Of a stretch of 64,000 bases of DNA, positions 8,936 through 18,839 are shown one piece after another; position 1 is the stretch's first letter, and each line of letters begins with the position of its first letter. The notes beneath the pieces are model-generated. The model saw only the letters and a list, made by a program, of their open reading frames with translations. It was not told where the DNA came from and did no database searches. The DNA is from Halobacillus dabanensis (GTDB lineage Bacteria; Bacillota; Bacilli; Bacillales; Halobacillaceae). A program made the position numbers and the translations under genes. The DNA is taken from assembly GCF_900114165.1 (NCBI RefSeq), contig NZ_FOSB01000002.1, forward strand, positions 1 through 64,000, read 5' to 3'.

Positions 8936-10579
8936 ATGAGTTACCAATCGATATTAAAGAATTATTGGGAGCGTTTATGGGAAATGCACCACCAAGCGAA
9001 GGACTTGATGAAGTTCATGGGGAAAGGCGACACTGGGGCAACCAATTCGTCCACCTCTACCGATAAATCCTCGGAGGATAAGAACAAAGGACCATCATTC
9101 GATACGAGGCAAAAGGTCGGTCTTATTTTAGGACCTTTATTGTTCGCGCTTACATTGATATTCCTTGAAGCTGATGGTTTATCAAACAGTGCGGTCGCAA
9201 TTCTGGGTAGCACCCTTTGGATTGCCACCTGGTGGATCACTGAAGCGATGCCGATTCCAGCTACATCATTACTGCCTTTGGTCTTATTTCCAATCACAGG
9301 AGGATTGGATAGTGGAGCGACGTCCTCTTCCTATGGAGATGATACCATCTTCCTTTTTATGGGCGGATTCCTGATCGCTTTAGCGATGCAAAAATGGAAT
9401 TTACATAAGCGAATGGCTCTTTTCATCATCTCTTCTGTCGGCACAAGCACCGAGCAGATCGTCCTTGGTTTCATGGTTGCGACGGGAGCACTTTCGATGT
9501 GGATTTCCAACACAGCTACAGCGATGATGATGGTGCCCATCGGAATGGCGGTCATTTTCCAAGCATCAGAACAACTGAAGAAAAAAGGAGAAACCGTCGA
9601 CCATTCTGATTTCCACTTCGGAAAGGCGGTCATGCTGGGAATCGCCTATAGTGCTTCTATTGGAGGGTTAGCGACATTGATTGGTACACCTCCGAACACG
9701 ATTTTTAAAGGAGTCGTCGAGCAAACTTATGGAATCGAAATCAGTTTTGCTGGCTGGATGGCTTTCGGAGTACCTTTGTCCTTTATATTCTTAGCCATTG
9801 CATGGTTTTATTTAGTAAAAATTGCGTACCCAATGCGAGTCAAAGAGCTTCCAGGTGGTCGGGAGGTCATCAGAGAGGAACGACGCGCACTCGGTGCTAT
9901 GATTTCAGAAGAAAAAATCGTAATGACCATTTTCTCGATTACGGCTCTTGCATGGATTTCGAGATCCTTTATCTTGGTCGAAATAAATGAAAACATAAAT
10001 GACACGATGATTGCTATGACAGCAGCCGTCCTTCTTTTTCTAATCCCATCGAAGACTAAACGTGGCGATTATCTTCTTGACTGGGAGACAGCCAAAGGTC
10101 TGCCGTGGGGTATTTTGCTGCTTTTCGGAGCCGGGTTAGCCATTGCGGAAGGGTTCCAGGAAACCGGTCTTGCCGAATGGATTGGTATGCAATTAACCAT
10201 TTTCCAAGGAGTTCACTTGATTGTGATAATCGTCATCGTTGCAGTTCTTGTCATTTTCTTAACGGAAATTACATCGAATACTGCGACAGCGACGATGATG
10301 TTTCCGATCATGGCATCCCTTGCAGGTGCCATTTCCGTTCATCCTTACAGCTTAATGATTGCAGCAGGAGTGGCCGCCAGCTGTGCATTCATGCTCCCTG
10401 TAGCAACGCCGCCAAACGCCGTGGTCTTCGGCTCAGGCTACTTAAAAATCCCTGACATGGCTAAAGCTGGATTTTTGCTGAATATAGTGGCCGTTATTCT
10501 TGTTACTATAGCGATTTACTTTTATTTACCTCTCGTATGGGATATCGATTTAACAACATTCCCCGAAAGGTTCCATTAA
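8936..10579 (+). CDS. DASS/SLC13-family sodium:dicarboxylate (anion) symporter
   Basis: A 547-residue integral membrane transporter of the divalent anion:sodium symporter family. After a hydrophilic N-terminal stretch (about 65 residues) come roughly a dozen hydrophobic segments. Two inverted-repeat signature sites are visible: SNTATAMMMVP in the first half and TSNTATATMMFP in the second, plus GTPPN and ATPPNAV motifs near them. These bind sodium and the carboxylate substrate in the family. The exact substrate (succinate, malate, citrate or sulfate) cannot be read from sequence. An ATG at 8936 with GTGAGGGG upstream is preferred over the earlier in-frame ATG at 8864, which has no ribosome binding site. 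It is followed 19 nt later by an MFS gene. Confidence 0.9.
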   Translation: MSYQSILKNYWERLWEMHHQAKDLMKFMGKGDTGATNSSTSTDKSSEDKNKGPSFDTRQKVGLILGPLLFALTLIFLEADGLSNSAVAILGSTLWIATWWITEAMPIPATSLLPLVLFPITGGLDSGATSSSYGDDTIFLFMGGFLIALAMQKWNLHKRMALFIISSVGTSTEQIVLGFMVATGALSMWISNTATAMMMVPIGMAVIFQASEQLKKKGETVDHSDFHFGKAVMLGIAYSASIGGLATLIGTPPNTIFKGVVEQTYGIEISFAGWMAFGVPLSFIFLAIAWFYLVKIAYPMRVKELPGGREVIREERRALGAMISEEKIVMTIFSITALAWISRSFILVEINENINDTMIAMTAAVLLFLIPSKTKRGDYLLDWETAKGLPWGILLLFGAGLAIAEGFQETGLAEWIGMQLTIFQGVHLIVIIVIVAVLVIFLTEITSNTATATMMFPIMASLAGAISVHPYSLMIAAGVAASCAFMLPVATPPNAVVFGSGYLKIPDMAKAGFLLNIVAVILVTIAIYFYLPLVWDIDLTTFPERFH

Positions 10580-10598
10580 AATCTAAAGGAGGATAATG

Positions 10599-11792
10599 AT
10601 GGAAGCGATAAATGAAAAGGCTACACCATACACGCCTGGAGAATCGAGCTTTTGGCGTATCACAATTGCTTTGATGCTCGCTTCCTTTTCCATTTTCTCT
10701 ACGCTTTATGTGTTTCAACCACTTTTGCCTGTGTTTGCAAGCCAGCTGAACATTTCCGCAACAGAATCGAGCTATCTTATGTCGTCCTGTGTGTTAGCAA
10801 TGGTGATGGGACTCTTCGTGCTAGGGTTTTTGGCCGATCGTTATGGACGTTCACTTGTCATGAAAGGATCGCTGTTGATTACCGCCTTGTCCTTGCTCGC
10901 CCTCCCTCTTACCGCATCATTTGAATGGATGGTAGTATTGAGATTTGTCCAAGGGTTCTTCCTTGCCGGAATCCCTGCAGCTGCCATGGGATATTTAGGC
11001 GAAGAAATGTCACACAAACATCTGGGACTTGCAATGACTCTATATATATCCAGCAATGCGCTCGGCGGAATGGGAGGACGGGTGGTCGGAGGTTACTTAA
11101 CTGATATTTTTGATTGGCGTATCACTATCTGGTCCTTCGGGGTATTCGGTTTTCTGACAATGATTTCGTTTATGTTCATGTTTCCAAAAGAACGTTTTTT
11201 TAAAAAAACGGACCAAAGAATGACGGAGGATTTACGTGGTATGCTCGTTCATTTAAAAAATGTACACATGCTCGTCCTTTTCCTTCTGGGTGTTTTACTA
11301 CAAGTTGTGTTCACAGCCATTTGGACGTACATTCCTTTTCATCTTAACGAAGAGCCTTTCTCGTGGTCCTTGAAATCGATTTCCTTTACTTACTTTGCAT
11401 ATGTTTTCGGGGTGCTGGCACCTCCCATAGCAGGGAGATTTTCTGATGCAATTGGGTTGAAAAAAGTGATGTTCACTGGTGTACTCATTTTGATAGCAGG
11501 GGTTTTCTTCACAGCTATACCTTCAGAAATTTTTATCATGATAGGGTTATCCCTGATTTGTATGGGATTCTTCGTCGCACATTCTATGGCAGCCGCCTTA
11601 GTAAGTAAGTCAGCAACTCATCATCGGAGTGGGGCCTCCGGGTTCTATTTGATCAGTTATTACCTCGGGGTCGCTATCGGGAGTACAGCGGTGGGGACGC
11701 TTTGGGAAAAGTTCGAATGGTATGGAGTACTCAGTGTGACAACCTTTCTGATCTTCCTATTTATCTTTTTGCCATTCTATAAAAATGAATGA
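10599..11792 (+). CDS. MFS transporter (12-TM, YnfM/YybF-like)
   Basis: About 397 residues with twelve predicted membrane segments and the major facilitator motif A in the loop after TM2 (GFLADRYGRS). The second half carries a related loop (GRFSDAIGLKK). Two ATG codons overlap the ribosome binding site region (10596 and 10599); AAAGGAGG at 10585-10592 is better spaced from 10599. The 19-nt gap from the symporter upstream and the absence of a terminator between them indicate one transcript. The substrate is unknown; the neighbourhood gives only a weak hint of organic anion traffic. Confidence 0.88.
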   Translation: MEAINEKATPYTPGESSFWRITIALMLASFSIFSTLYVFQPLLPVFASQLNISATESSYLMSSCVLAMVMGLFVLGFLADRYGRSLVMKGSLLITALSLLALPLTASFEWMVVLRFVQGFFLAGIPAAAMGYLGEEMSHKHLGLAMTLYISSNALGGMGGRVVGGYLTDIFDWRITIWSFGVFGFLTMISFMFMFPKERFFKKTDQRMTEDLRGMLVHLKNVHMLVLFLLGVLLQVVFTAIWTYIPFHLNEEPFSWSLKSISFTYFAYVFGVLAPPIAGRFSDAIGLKKVMFTGVLILIAGVFFTAIPSEIFIMIGLSLICMGFFVAHSMAAALVSKSATHHRSGASGFYLISYYLGVAIGSTAVGTLWEKFEWYGVLSVTTFLIFLFIFLPFYKNE

Positions 11793-11855
11793 TGATCGCC
11801 TCCCCTCCAGCAGTGAATTTTAATATTTCTTAGATAACTATATAAGCCTGGTCGA

Positions 11856-12932
11856 TTACAATTCCCGTCCAGGCTTCAATCTATTGTACATTTTAGTATT
11901 ATAGTAAAAGAAGGTCGCTTTTCTGCCACTCACCTTCAACATATCCTTCACAAAGCTTTTGGCATTTTTAAGCCTTCCTACCTTGCGATCAGCTAAATAC
12001 ATACCGACTAATCCCTTATGAATCATTTGATGGAAGAAAGGATCAGGGAGTTTTCGTACCTCTTCATTCGTCTTCTCAACAAAGTATTGGAAACGTGCTC
12101 TCATTTGTTCTTCGTGATCATAGTACGAACAAAAATTGAGGTCACCCTCTTCCTCATCTTCTTCCTGGTCAATATAATAATCCAACAAAATATGCAGCCC
12201 CTGCATATAAGGAAAATAACTCCGTTCAATCTGAGTTGCCAATGAGGTATCCATTTTCCCACTAAGAGCATAAGAAACTAAACAAAAAATCCCCAATGTG
12301 GATCCTGTACACGCTGAAAATTCAAACCAACTCAATTCAGGCCATTCCTCCTGGTGATGACTGAACCAATTTTGCAACCTCGGGATTCGTTCTTCTTCTA
12401 CAACATGCTTATGTACCTGCAAATCACTATAAAGCCCCCCAAGCTTGAGAGCATGTTCATGCACATGGTTAAATCCCTCCGCTGTTTGAAGTACTTCTTG
12501 ACAGGTTTTCACCAAATCAGAAAGATAATGACCATCCTCTTTTTCTTCCCGATAGAAATAGTAATCCTGCGGTTGGTTCCCAGGAGTCAATGCATCTGTC
12601 ATAGCTTGATGAAGCATTCGGAAATCGTCAGGATCCAAAGATGTACTTCTATCGCAGAGGTTATCAAGGTAATCACTTATTGTCTGATATGCAACAACGA
12701 AACGAATCGCCTTATCAGATTCTGCTCCTGCTAAAACAGAGTAAATCGATCCTCCTTCACAATGGAATGTCTTCTCTTCTATACTTGCTAATGCCTGAGT
12801 TCTAAGTTCCTCATCAGGAATCGATTTAGCTCGTTCAATCCAATAGGATAGCTCTGCATGGACGGCAGGAAATACATTTCTATAAACCTTATACATCAAG
12901 TGGAAAGCATTGTTCGGAACAGAATGAATCAA
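11856..12932 (-). CDS. ytpB: Tetraprenyl-beta-curcumene synthase (YtpB, DUF2600 family)
   Basis: About 358 residues, all-alpha, matching the DUF2600 large terpene synthase family. In B. subtilis YtpB cyclises heptaprenyl diphosphate to the C35 sesquarterpene precursor. Acidic clusters typical of the family are seen at DYLDNLCDRS (near residue 87) and in the DYYIDQEEDEEEGDL stretch. Start choice: the ATG at 12950 has no Shine-Dalgarno, whereas GGAAGGAG lies 7 nt before an in-frame TTG at 12932. The resulting N-terminus (IHSVPNNAFHLMYKVYRNVFP) lines up with the family's VPxxxxxLMxxVYRxVFP start. It directly follows ytpA on the same strand. Confidence 0.88.
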   Translation of the reverse strand: MIHSVPNNAFHLMYKVYRNVFPAVHAELSYWIERAKSIPDEELRTQALASIEEKTFHCEGGSIYSVLAGAESDKAIRFVVAYQTISDYLDNLCDRSTSLDPDDFRMLHQAMTDALTPGNQPQDYYFYREEKEDGHYLSDLVKTCQEVLQTAEGFNHVHEHALKLGGLYSDLQVHKHVVEEERIPRLQNWFSHHQEEWPELSWFEFSACTGSTLGIFCLVSYALSGKMDTSLATQIERSYFPYMQGLHILLDYYIDQEEDEEEGDLNFCSYYDHEEQMRARFQYFVEKTNEEVRKLPDPFFHQMIHKGLVGMYLADRKVGRLKNAKSFVKDMLKVSGRKATFFYYNTKMYNRLKPGREL

Positions 12933-12950
12933 ATTGGACACTCCTTCCAT

Positions 12951-13727
12951 TCATTTCAATTGATCATCCAAAAAGGAAAGCGTATATTCATAAACGTCTC
13001 GCCATTCCGGCTCATTATAAATCTCGTGGTAAAGACCAGGCCACTGCTTATACCTCTTCTCTTTCACGTTTACTTTGTCAAACCAATCAGACGTTTTATT
13101 TACTTCAACCATATAATCTTCCTCCGCCTGCATAACGAGTAGCGGCACATCGGGAAAGAGATTGATATCATTGAAAGCCTCTATTATCGCTTTTTGAAAT
13201 TCACGATACCAGCGGACGGATACTCTATCAACAATCAGAGGATCTTGTGAATACTCTGTGATTTTGTCCTTATTACGTGTTATGTATGCCGGGTTTTGCG
13301 GGGCTTTAATTCTCAGTGCAGGAATTAACATATTCAAAATGTAAGAAGCAGCATTCAAAGGAGCACTCGCTTTATTTAATATGCCTAGAGCAGGGGAAGA
13401 TAGCACCACACCATCAACATCCGGTTGTACAACCTGCATGAAACGGACTACCGCTAATCCCCCCATGCTGTGTCCGAGTAAAAAGACCTTTTTATTCGGG
13501 TCCGCCTGCTGGAGCCACAGTTGAATGGTATTTACATAATCATGAAAAGAACGGATGTGGCCTTTCTTACCGCTTGACTCCCCCTGACCAGGAAGATCCC
13601 CGTAAATAACGGAATAGCCATCTTTTTGTAACTGCTCGACTAAATCATGATACCGGCCTGAATGTTCGAATGCGCCATGCACGAGAATTACCGTCGCTCG
13701 ATCATGAGCAGATTCTATTTTCCTCAC
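12951..13727 (-). CDS. ytpA: Lysophospholipase-like alpha/beta hydrolase (YtpA)
   Basis: About 258 residues with a Hydrolase_4/lysophospholipase fold. Features are the oxyanion segment VILVHGAFEHSGRY near residue 13, the nucleophile elbow LLGHSMGGLAV, and a late His (GLYHEIYNEPEW). B. subtilis YtpA is linked to the phospholipid antibiotic bacilysocin. A GTG at 13727 with GAGGAGAAGCT upstream is the preferred start. A longer reading to 13826 would run over the start of the divergent ytoA and lacks family similarity. Its stop codon precedes ytpB, forming a ytpA-ytpB operon as in B. subtilis. Confidence 0.88.
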   Translation of the reverse strand: MRKIESAHDRATVILVHGAFEHSGRYHDLVEQLQKDGYSVIYGDLPGQGESSGKKGHIRSFHDYVNTIQLWLQQADPNKKVFLLGHSMGGLAVVRFMQVVQPDVDGVVLSSPALGILNKASAPLNAASYILNMLIPALRIKAPQNPAYITRNKDKITEYSQDPLIVDRVSVRWYREFQKAIIEAFNDINLFPDVPLLVMQAEEDYMVEVNKTSDWFDKVNVKEKRYKQWPGLYHEIYNEPEWRDVYEYTLSFLDDQLK

Positions 13728-13787
13728 AGCTTCTCCTCGCTTTCCTTCTGTTATACTATTATTAGTCATATTATAAGGGGGTTTATC

Positions 13788-14300
13788 ATGATTTGCGAAT
13801 ATAAAGGAAAGATTCCTGAAATTCATTCAAGTGCTTTCATTGCTGAAGATGCTGTGATTACTGGGGATGTAAAGATTGAAGAGGATGCTAGTATCTGGTT
13901 TAAAACGGTCATACGTGGAGACGTCGCCCCCGTACATATCGGTAAGGGCACCAACATTCAAGATTTGAGCCTTCTCCATCAGAGTCCTGGCCAACCGCTG
14001 ATCATTGAGGATGGGGTTACAGTTGGACACCAGGTAACACTTCATTCCGCTCACATTAAAAAAAATGCCTTGGTAGGCATGGGATCCCTCATTCTTGATG
14101 GAGCTGAAATCGGTGAGCAAGCCTTCATAGGAGCAGGCAGTCTTGTTCCACCAGGAAAGGTCATCCCACCTAATACCCTCGCCTTTGGTCGACCTGCTAA
14201 AGTGATAAGGGAACTGAATGAAGAGGATATTAAGGAACTGAACCGCATTAGAGAAAGTTATGTTGAAAAGGGCCAGTACTATAAACAACATCAAGATTGA
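13788..14300 (+). CDS. ytoA: Gamma carbonic anhydrase-family protein (YtoA)
   Basis: A 170-residue left-handed beta-helix protein built from hexapeptide repeats (residues about 20-140). The three metal-ligand histidines of the family are visible at His64 (LLHQSPG), His81 (VGHQV) and His86 (LHSAHI). Whether it hydrates CO2 is not established for this subgroup. The ATG at 13788 follows AAGGGGG with correct spacing. It is divergent from ytpA, with only about 60 nt between the two starts, so promoters overlap. Confidence 0.9.
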   Translation: MICEYKGKIPEIHSSAFIAEDAVITGDVKIEEDASIWFKTVIRGDVAPVHIGKGTNIQDLSLLHQSPGQPLIIEDGVTVGHQVTLHSAHIKKNALVGMGSLILDGAEIGEQAFIGAGSLVPPGKVIPPNTLAFGRPAKVIRELNEEDIKELNRIRESYVEKGQYYKQHQD

Positions 14301-14555
14301 TTCTTTCAATAAAAGACTCGATTGCATTCTGTCAACGAAGATGTGAGAAACGACTAGATTCCCACAGGCGTTTTCTCCAACCACCTATGCCATACCAAGT
14401 TCCTCGGAATCACTCACCATGTTATCCTTTGTTGACAAGATTAGAATCGTGAAAACCACCGATGTCATGCTATGTCTCAGGGAACACGCGGACAGGAAAA
14501 CTCTCCTAAGAGCGGATAACCATAAGCAAACGATACAGTGCCACAGAACATAATA

Positions 14556-14592
14556 CAAAAGTCCCCGTCGAATGGCGAGGACTTTTGTGTTA
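14556..14592 (-). terminator. metK terminator
   Basis: ACAAAAGTCC pairs with GGACTTTTGT around the CTCGCCATTCGACGGG stem-loop on the minus strand, overlapping the metK stop codon. The 14301-14555 stretch between ytoA and metK shows no gene or clear signal. Confidence 0.88.
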
Positions 14593-15786
14593 TTTCAAAT
14601 GATCTTTCAATTCTTGGGCTTTGTCGGTGCGTTCCCATGGAAACTCTACATCTGTACGTCCAAAATGGCCATAAGCTGCTGTCTGACGGTAAATCGGACG
14701 TCTTAAATCCAACATTTTAATGATTCCTGCTGGACGAAGATCAAACAACTCCCGCACAGCGGCAACAAGTCTTTCTTCAGAAACTTTTCCAGTGCCATTG
14801 GTATTAATGGAGATCGAGACAGGTTGAGCAACACCGATGGCATAAGCAAGTTGAACTTCTACCGAATCAGCTAAGCCTGCAGCTACAATGTTTTTTGCAA
14901 CATAACGGGCAGCGTATGCAGCAGAGCGATCCACTTTCGTTGCATCCTTACCACTGAAGGCGCCACCGCCATGTCGTGCATAACCACCATAAGTATCTAC
15001 AATGATCTTTCTTCCAGTTAAACCTGCATCTCCTTGGGGTCCACCGATAACAAAGCGGCCTGTAGGATTAATGAAATATTTTGTCTGTTCATCAATGTAA
15101 CCTTCAGGAACCACAGGACCAATCACATGTTTTTTCAAGTCTGTTTGAATTTGCTGTAATGTCACTTCTTCCGCATGCTGGGTGGAAATGACAATAGTAT
15201 CAACCCTTACCGGTTGGTCATTTTCATCGTATTCAATAGTCACTTGGGTTTTCCCATCCGGGCGTAAGTACTCTAGAGTACCATCATTTCTTACATCAGA
15301 TAGACGCTTGGAAAGTTTGTGGGCCAAGGAAATAGGAAGTGGCATCAACTCTTCCGTTTCGTTATTTGCAAAACCGAACATGAGGCCCTGGTCTCCTGCT
15401 CCGATCGCTTCAATCTGGTCGTCACTCATTTGACCTTCTCTGGATTCAAGGGCTACGTCTACTCCCCCTGCAATATCAGGTGATTGTTCGTCTATAGCCG
15501 TTAAAACGGCACAAGTATCTGCATCAAAACCATATTTAGCGCGCGTGTACCCGATATCTTTAATCGTCTGACGTACGATAGCAGGAATATCGACATAAGT
15601 ATTGGTACTGATTTCGCCCGAAACCAGCACTAGTCCCGTTGTCACTGTTGTCTCACATGCAACCCTAGCATTTGGGTCGTTTTTTAAAATTTCGTCTAAA
15701 ATGGCATCAGAAATCTGATCACAAATTTTATCAGGATGTCCTTCTGTTACAGACTCTGATGTGAATAACCGGCGATTGGCTGGCAT
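14590..15786 (-). CDS. metK: S-adenosylmethionine synthetase
   Basis: A 398-residue cytosolic enzyme making SAM from methionine and ATP. Signatures visible are [13 protein letters not shown] near the N-terminus, [10 protein letters not shown], and the P-loop-like [19 protein letters not shown]. Length and sequence match Bacillus MetK closely. The start at 15786 gives the family N-terminus [13 protein letters not shown]; a TTG two codons upstream, nearer the AGGAGG, is an alternative. It is controlled by a SAM-I riboswitch upstream, so SAM represses its own synthesis. Confidence 0.97.
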   Translation of the reverse strand: MPANRRLFTSESVTEGHPDKICDQISDAILDEILKNDPNARVACETTVTTGLVLVSGEISTNTYVDIPAIVRQTIKDIGYTRAKYGFDADTCAVLTAIDEQSPDIAGGVDVALESREGQMSDDQIEAIGAGDQGLMFGFANNETEELMPLPISLAHKLSKRLSDVRNDGTLEYLRPDGKTQVTIEYDENDQPVRVDTIVISTQHAEEVTLQQIQTDLKKHVIGPVVPEGYIDEQTKYFINPTGRFVIGGPQGDAGLTGRKIIVDTYGGYARHGGGAFSGKDATKVDRSAAYAARYVAKNIVAAGLADSVEVQLAYAIGVAQPVSISINTNGTGKVSEERLVAAVRELFDLRPAGIIKMLDLRRPIYRQTAAYGHFGRTDVEFPWERTDKAQELKDHLK

Positions 15787-15956
15787 TCTCAAAAACTCCT
15801 CCTTCTGTAAGTACAAAGTATTAGACGGAACTCTTTACCAGTATGTGCAGAAACTCTCAACAAGTTTCATATATATTCAGCAGTATTTTTCACAACCAAT
15901 GGAGCTTTTACATAGGAATATCTACAGGCTATTCTGCTTGGATATTTCTTTATAAA

Positions 15957-16116
15957 AAAGAAAAAACCCTTCCTATACCGAGGAAAGGGGCTGCTTCCTT
16001 TCGCTCTTATCGTCCAAGGAGCTTTAACTCCTTGCTTCAGGTTAGCACCGTGTCATTACGCATGACGGTTGCTGGGTTTCAAAGGGCCTGTCCCTCCACC
16101 AACTCTGGATAAGAGA
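15957..16116 (-). promoter_or_regulatory. SAM-I (S-box) riboswitch with terminator
   Basis: On the minus strand the P1 stem arms CTCTTAT (near 16109-16115) and ATAAGAG (near 16003-16009) enclose the core: GGTGGAGGGA, GGCCCTTTGAAACCC, AGCAACC, GGTGCTAACCTG and GACGATAAGAG. A rho-independent hairpin with a T run follows at about 15957-15992. This is a textbook S-box preceding metK. The 16117-16410 remainder of the intergenic region shows no further gene. Confidence 0.97.
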
Positions 16117-16410
16117 GTTTCCGTTCTCCGTTATCGTACCTAAAACCTCTTTTATTGTCAATCGAATTCCTCCGTTCAGAACCGTAAACGTTTCTTTAAT
16201 TAAAGTCATACAATAAAGGAAGTCTACGTTAGCTTTCTTAATCCTTTAAATAAGTGGAAAGGGAGTATATAAACTGCCATCATAAACTTAATCGAAAACA
16301 TATTCCTTCATAAAAACAGTGTAATGTTAATTACTATTTTACAGAAGTCAGAAACCCCTCTCTCCACAAAAAATACAAATAAAAAACTTGTAAGCATTTT
16401 CACATATAGT

Positions 16411-16439
16411 GTGGACTAATTGTTTTAATGTGTTATACT
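16411..16439 (+). promoter_or_regulatory. pckA promoter overlapped by a CcpN-type operator
   Basis: A sigma-A promoter is visible as GTGGAC (16411-16416), 17-nt spacer, TATACT (16434-16439). The sequence TGTGTTATACT (16429-16439) over the -10 fits the published CcpN binding consensus TRTGHYATAYW at all positions. In B. subtilis CcpN represses pckA and gapB under glycolytic conditions, so control is probably conserved here. Confidence 0.7.
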
Positions 16440-16488
16440 AATCTCACATTAGGTGGATCATAATTAAATGTAAAGGCGGGTCGACAAT

Positions 16489-18081
16489 ATGAGTACCATT
16501 AATCAAATGTCTGAATTGAATATTTTACTAGCTCAAGATAATGTGCATCATCAATTATCTGTTCCACACCTCGTGGAAAAGATTCTATATCGGAACGAAG
16601 GAACCCTGACTGAAAAAGGGGCCATACAAGCAACAACTGGTACTTATACAGGAAGATCTCCGAGAGATAAATTCATAGTCAAAGATGATACCACAACTGA
16701 CAAAGTCCAATGGGGAGCTGTCAATCAACCGATTGATGACGGAACCTTCGTGAAGTTATATCATAAAGTATTGGAATATTTAAAGGATCGGAACGAGCTA
16801 TTCGTGTTTAAAGGATTTGCTGGTGCGGATGAACGTTATCGTCTCCCCCTCCAAGTCCTTACAGAGTTTGCCTGGCACAATCTGTTCGCTCAACAGATGT
16901 TTATCCGTCCCGAATCTACAGAAGTAAAGGAACATGACGCTGAGTTCACAGTTGTGTCTGCCCCAACATTCAAAGCGGATCCAGAAGTGGATGGAACGAA
17001 CTCAGAAGCATTCATCATGATTTCATTTAAACATAGAATCGTGCTAATCGGTGGCACGGAATATGCAGGAGAAATCAAAAAATCGATTTTTTCAGTGATG
17101 AATTATTTGTTGCCTGAAAAAAATGTGCTTCCCATGCATTGTTCGGCAAATGTCGGTAAGGAAGGCGATGTCGCTCTTTTCTTCGGCCTTTCAGGAACTG
17201 GCAAAACTACGCTATCAGCAGACCCTCAACGGAGGTTGATCGGGGACGATGAACACGCATGGTCCAATTATGGGATTTTCAATATAGAAGGTGGGTGTTA
17301 TGCGAAATGCATAAACCTATCCAAAGAAAAAGAGCCTCAAATTTATGATGCCATTCACTTCGGGTCTGTGCTGGAAAATGTTGTTCTTCATCCGAGTAGC
17401 AACCAACCTGACTTTGATGATACAAGGCTAACAGAAAACACGCGGGCCGCTTATCCTATAGAACATATTGACAACATCGTTCAACCCAGCATTGCCGGTC
17501 ATCCGAATGCGATAATCTTTTTGACAGCAGACGCTACTGGAGTTCTTCCACCAATCAGCAAGCTGACCAAGGAACAAGCCATGTACCACTTCTTAAGTGG
17601 ATATACAAGTAAACTTGCTGGAACAGAACGAGGTATCACAGAACCACAGGCAACTTTCTCTGCCTGCTTCGGATCCCCCTTCCTTCCTCTTGCTCCATCA
17701 ACGTATGCAGAAATGCTAGGGGAGAAAATCGACCAATTCAATACAGATGTGTATCTTGTAAATACCGGTTGGTCTGGAGGAGCATATGGAGAGGGACAAC
17801 GAATCAAGCTTAGCTACACCAGAGCGATGATTCATGCAGCTCTTGAAGGGGAACTAAGCTCTGCAGAAACTTACCGCGACCCATATTTCGGTCTAAAAAT
17901 ACCTGCCCATTGTCCAGGAGTGCCTGATGAAGTATTGTTCCCAAGAAAAACATGGGCTAATACAAATGATTATGATAAAAATGCTAAAGCTCTAGCTGAG
18001 CAATTTCATAAGAATTTCCAAAAATTCACCTATGCCAGTGAAGAAATCAAACAGGCTGGACCGACCTATAACGGCTCTTGA
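16489..18081 (+). CDS. pckA: Phosphoenolpyruvate carboxykinase (ATP)
   Basis: A 530-residue gluconeogenic enzyme converting oxaloacetate and ATP to PEP. The Walker A (kinase 1a) motif [14 protein letters not shown] lies near residue 235, followed by GDDEHAW and [11 protein letters not shown], and [10 protein letters not shown] near residue 50 contributes to substrate binding. Length is typical for the ATP-dependent form. The ATG at 16489 follows a moderate AAAGGCGGG. Regulation by CcpN is suggested by the operator on the -10 element. It is followed by a bidirectional terminator shared with ytkD. Confidence 0.97.
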   Translation: MSTINQMSELNILLAQDNVHHQLSVPHLVEKILYRNEGTLTEKGAIQATTGTYTGRSPRDKFIVKDDTTTDKVQWGAVNQPIDDGTFVKLYHKVLEYLKDRNELFVFKGFAGADERYRLPLQVLTEFAWHNLFAQQMFIRPESTEVKEHDAEFTVVSAPTFKADPEVDGTNSEAFIMISFKHRIVLIGGTEYAGEIKKSIFSVMNYLLPEKNVLPMHCSANVGKEGDVALFFGLSGTGKTTLSADPQRRLIGDDEHAWSNYGIFNIEGGCYAKCINLSKEKEPQIYDAIHFGSVLENVVLHPSSNQPDFDDTRLTENTRAAYPIEHIDNIVQPSIAGHPNAIIFLTADATGVLPPISKLTKEQAMYHFLSGYTSKLAGTERGITEPQATFSACFGSPFLPLAPSTYAEMLGEKIDQFNTDVYLVNTGWSGGAYGEGQRIKLSYTRAMIHAALEGELSSAETYRDPYFGLKIPAHCPGVPDEVLFPRKTWANTNDYDKNAKALAEQFHKNFQKFTYASEEIKQAGPTYNGS

Positions 18082-18110
18082 AGAGTGTTTGTTCCAACTT
18101 CTTAAATAAT

Positions 18111-18154
18111 AAAAAGAAGCCACCGCTATTAGAATAAGCGGTGGCTTCTTCTTG
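18111..18154. terminator. Bidirectional terminator between pckA and ytkD
   Basis: AAGAAGCCACCGCT pairs with AGCGGTGGCTTCTT around ATTAGAATA, with A/T runs on both sides, so it can serve both convergent genes. Confidence 0.92.
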
Positions 18155-18157
18155 GTT

Positions 18158-18625
18158 TTAATAAAAACTCTCGACCCTTTTTAAGCACTCCGGCAGTACT
18201 TCATCCTTCATCATAAAACTGAATCGCTCATTCCCCTTCAAATTTCGAGGAAGGTGACGGAATAGGACAGGACCATATGTTTCAAAATAATGTTCCTGAT
18301 CATCCAGAACATCAATGATGGCAAAGTAAACGTTCTTAACCACTGTGCCACCTTTCCCGTCTACATGATATTGGCCGATATAAGATAACTGAGATATTTC
18401 TGCACCTGTTTCCTCTCGTACTTCTCGGACTGCTGCTTCTTCGGCCGTTTCTCCTTCTTCCACTTTCCCTCCTGGGAACTCTAAGCCCCGATCTTTATGT
18501 TTGGTGAGCAGCCATTGTTCTTTGTAACGGCAAATCACCCACACATGCTTCGGCTCTTCAGAAAAAGGATGATCTTCAAATGATAATCGGACAGGGTTGT
18601 GGTAAAAATCATAAAAAGTTTTCAT
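18158..18625 (-). CDS. ytkD: Nudix nucleoside triphosphate phosphohydrolase (YtkD)
   Basis: About 155 residues. The Nudix box is visible as [24 protein letters not shown] (given here only to mark residues near 54-76, with the REVREETGA helix intact). Bacillus YtkD hydrolyses oxidised and canonical NTPs, including 8-oxo-dGTP. The [24 protein letters not shown]-terminus matches the family. The start is uncertain: an ATG at 18625 fits family length, while a TTG at 18637 is possible; neither has a strong ribosome binding site. It sits beside pckA as in B. subtilis. Confidence 0.87.
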   Translation of the reverse strand: MKTFYDFYHNPVRLSFEDHPFSEEPKHVWVICRYKEQWLLTKHKDRGLEFPGGKVEEGETAEEAAVREVREETGAEISQLSYIGQYHVDGKGGTVVKNVYFAIIDVLDDQEHYFETYGPVLFRHLPRNLKGNERFSFMMKDEVLPECLKRVESFY

Positions 18626-18839
18626 GTCTGCGCTCAACTGCCTTTATTCCTTTTGTATGCGTTCTGTCTACTACCTGTTTAAATCGTACCACAAGCCGGT
18701 CCAAATACAAACCAGTGCGCAGATAAACTTAAATAAATCCCGTAAACCTTCTCCATGAAGCAAAAAAAGTAAAAGATATGCCAGGTTTATTTTATGTATC
18801 AGATGAAGAATCGACTCCGAAAGAATATGGAACGTTAGG

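Noticed and set aside
11844-11877. AAGCCTGG/CCAGGCTT inverted repeat at the end of ytpB as a terminator
   Set aside because: An 8-bp stem with an 18-nt loop and no T run on either side; too weak to call.
13728-13826. 33-residue N-terminal extension of ytpA
   Set aside because: Overlaps the ytoA start region and lacks a ribosome binding site; GTG 13727 has GAGGAG upstream and matches the family.
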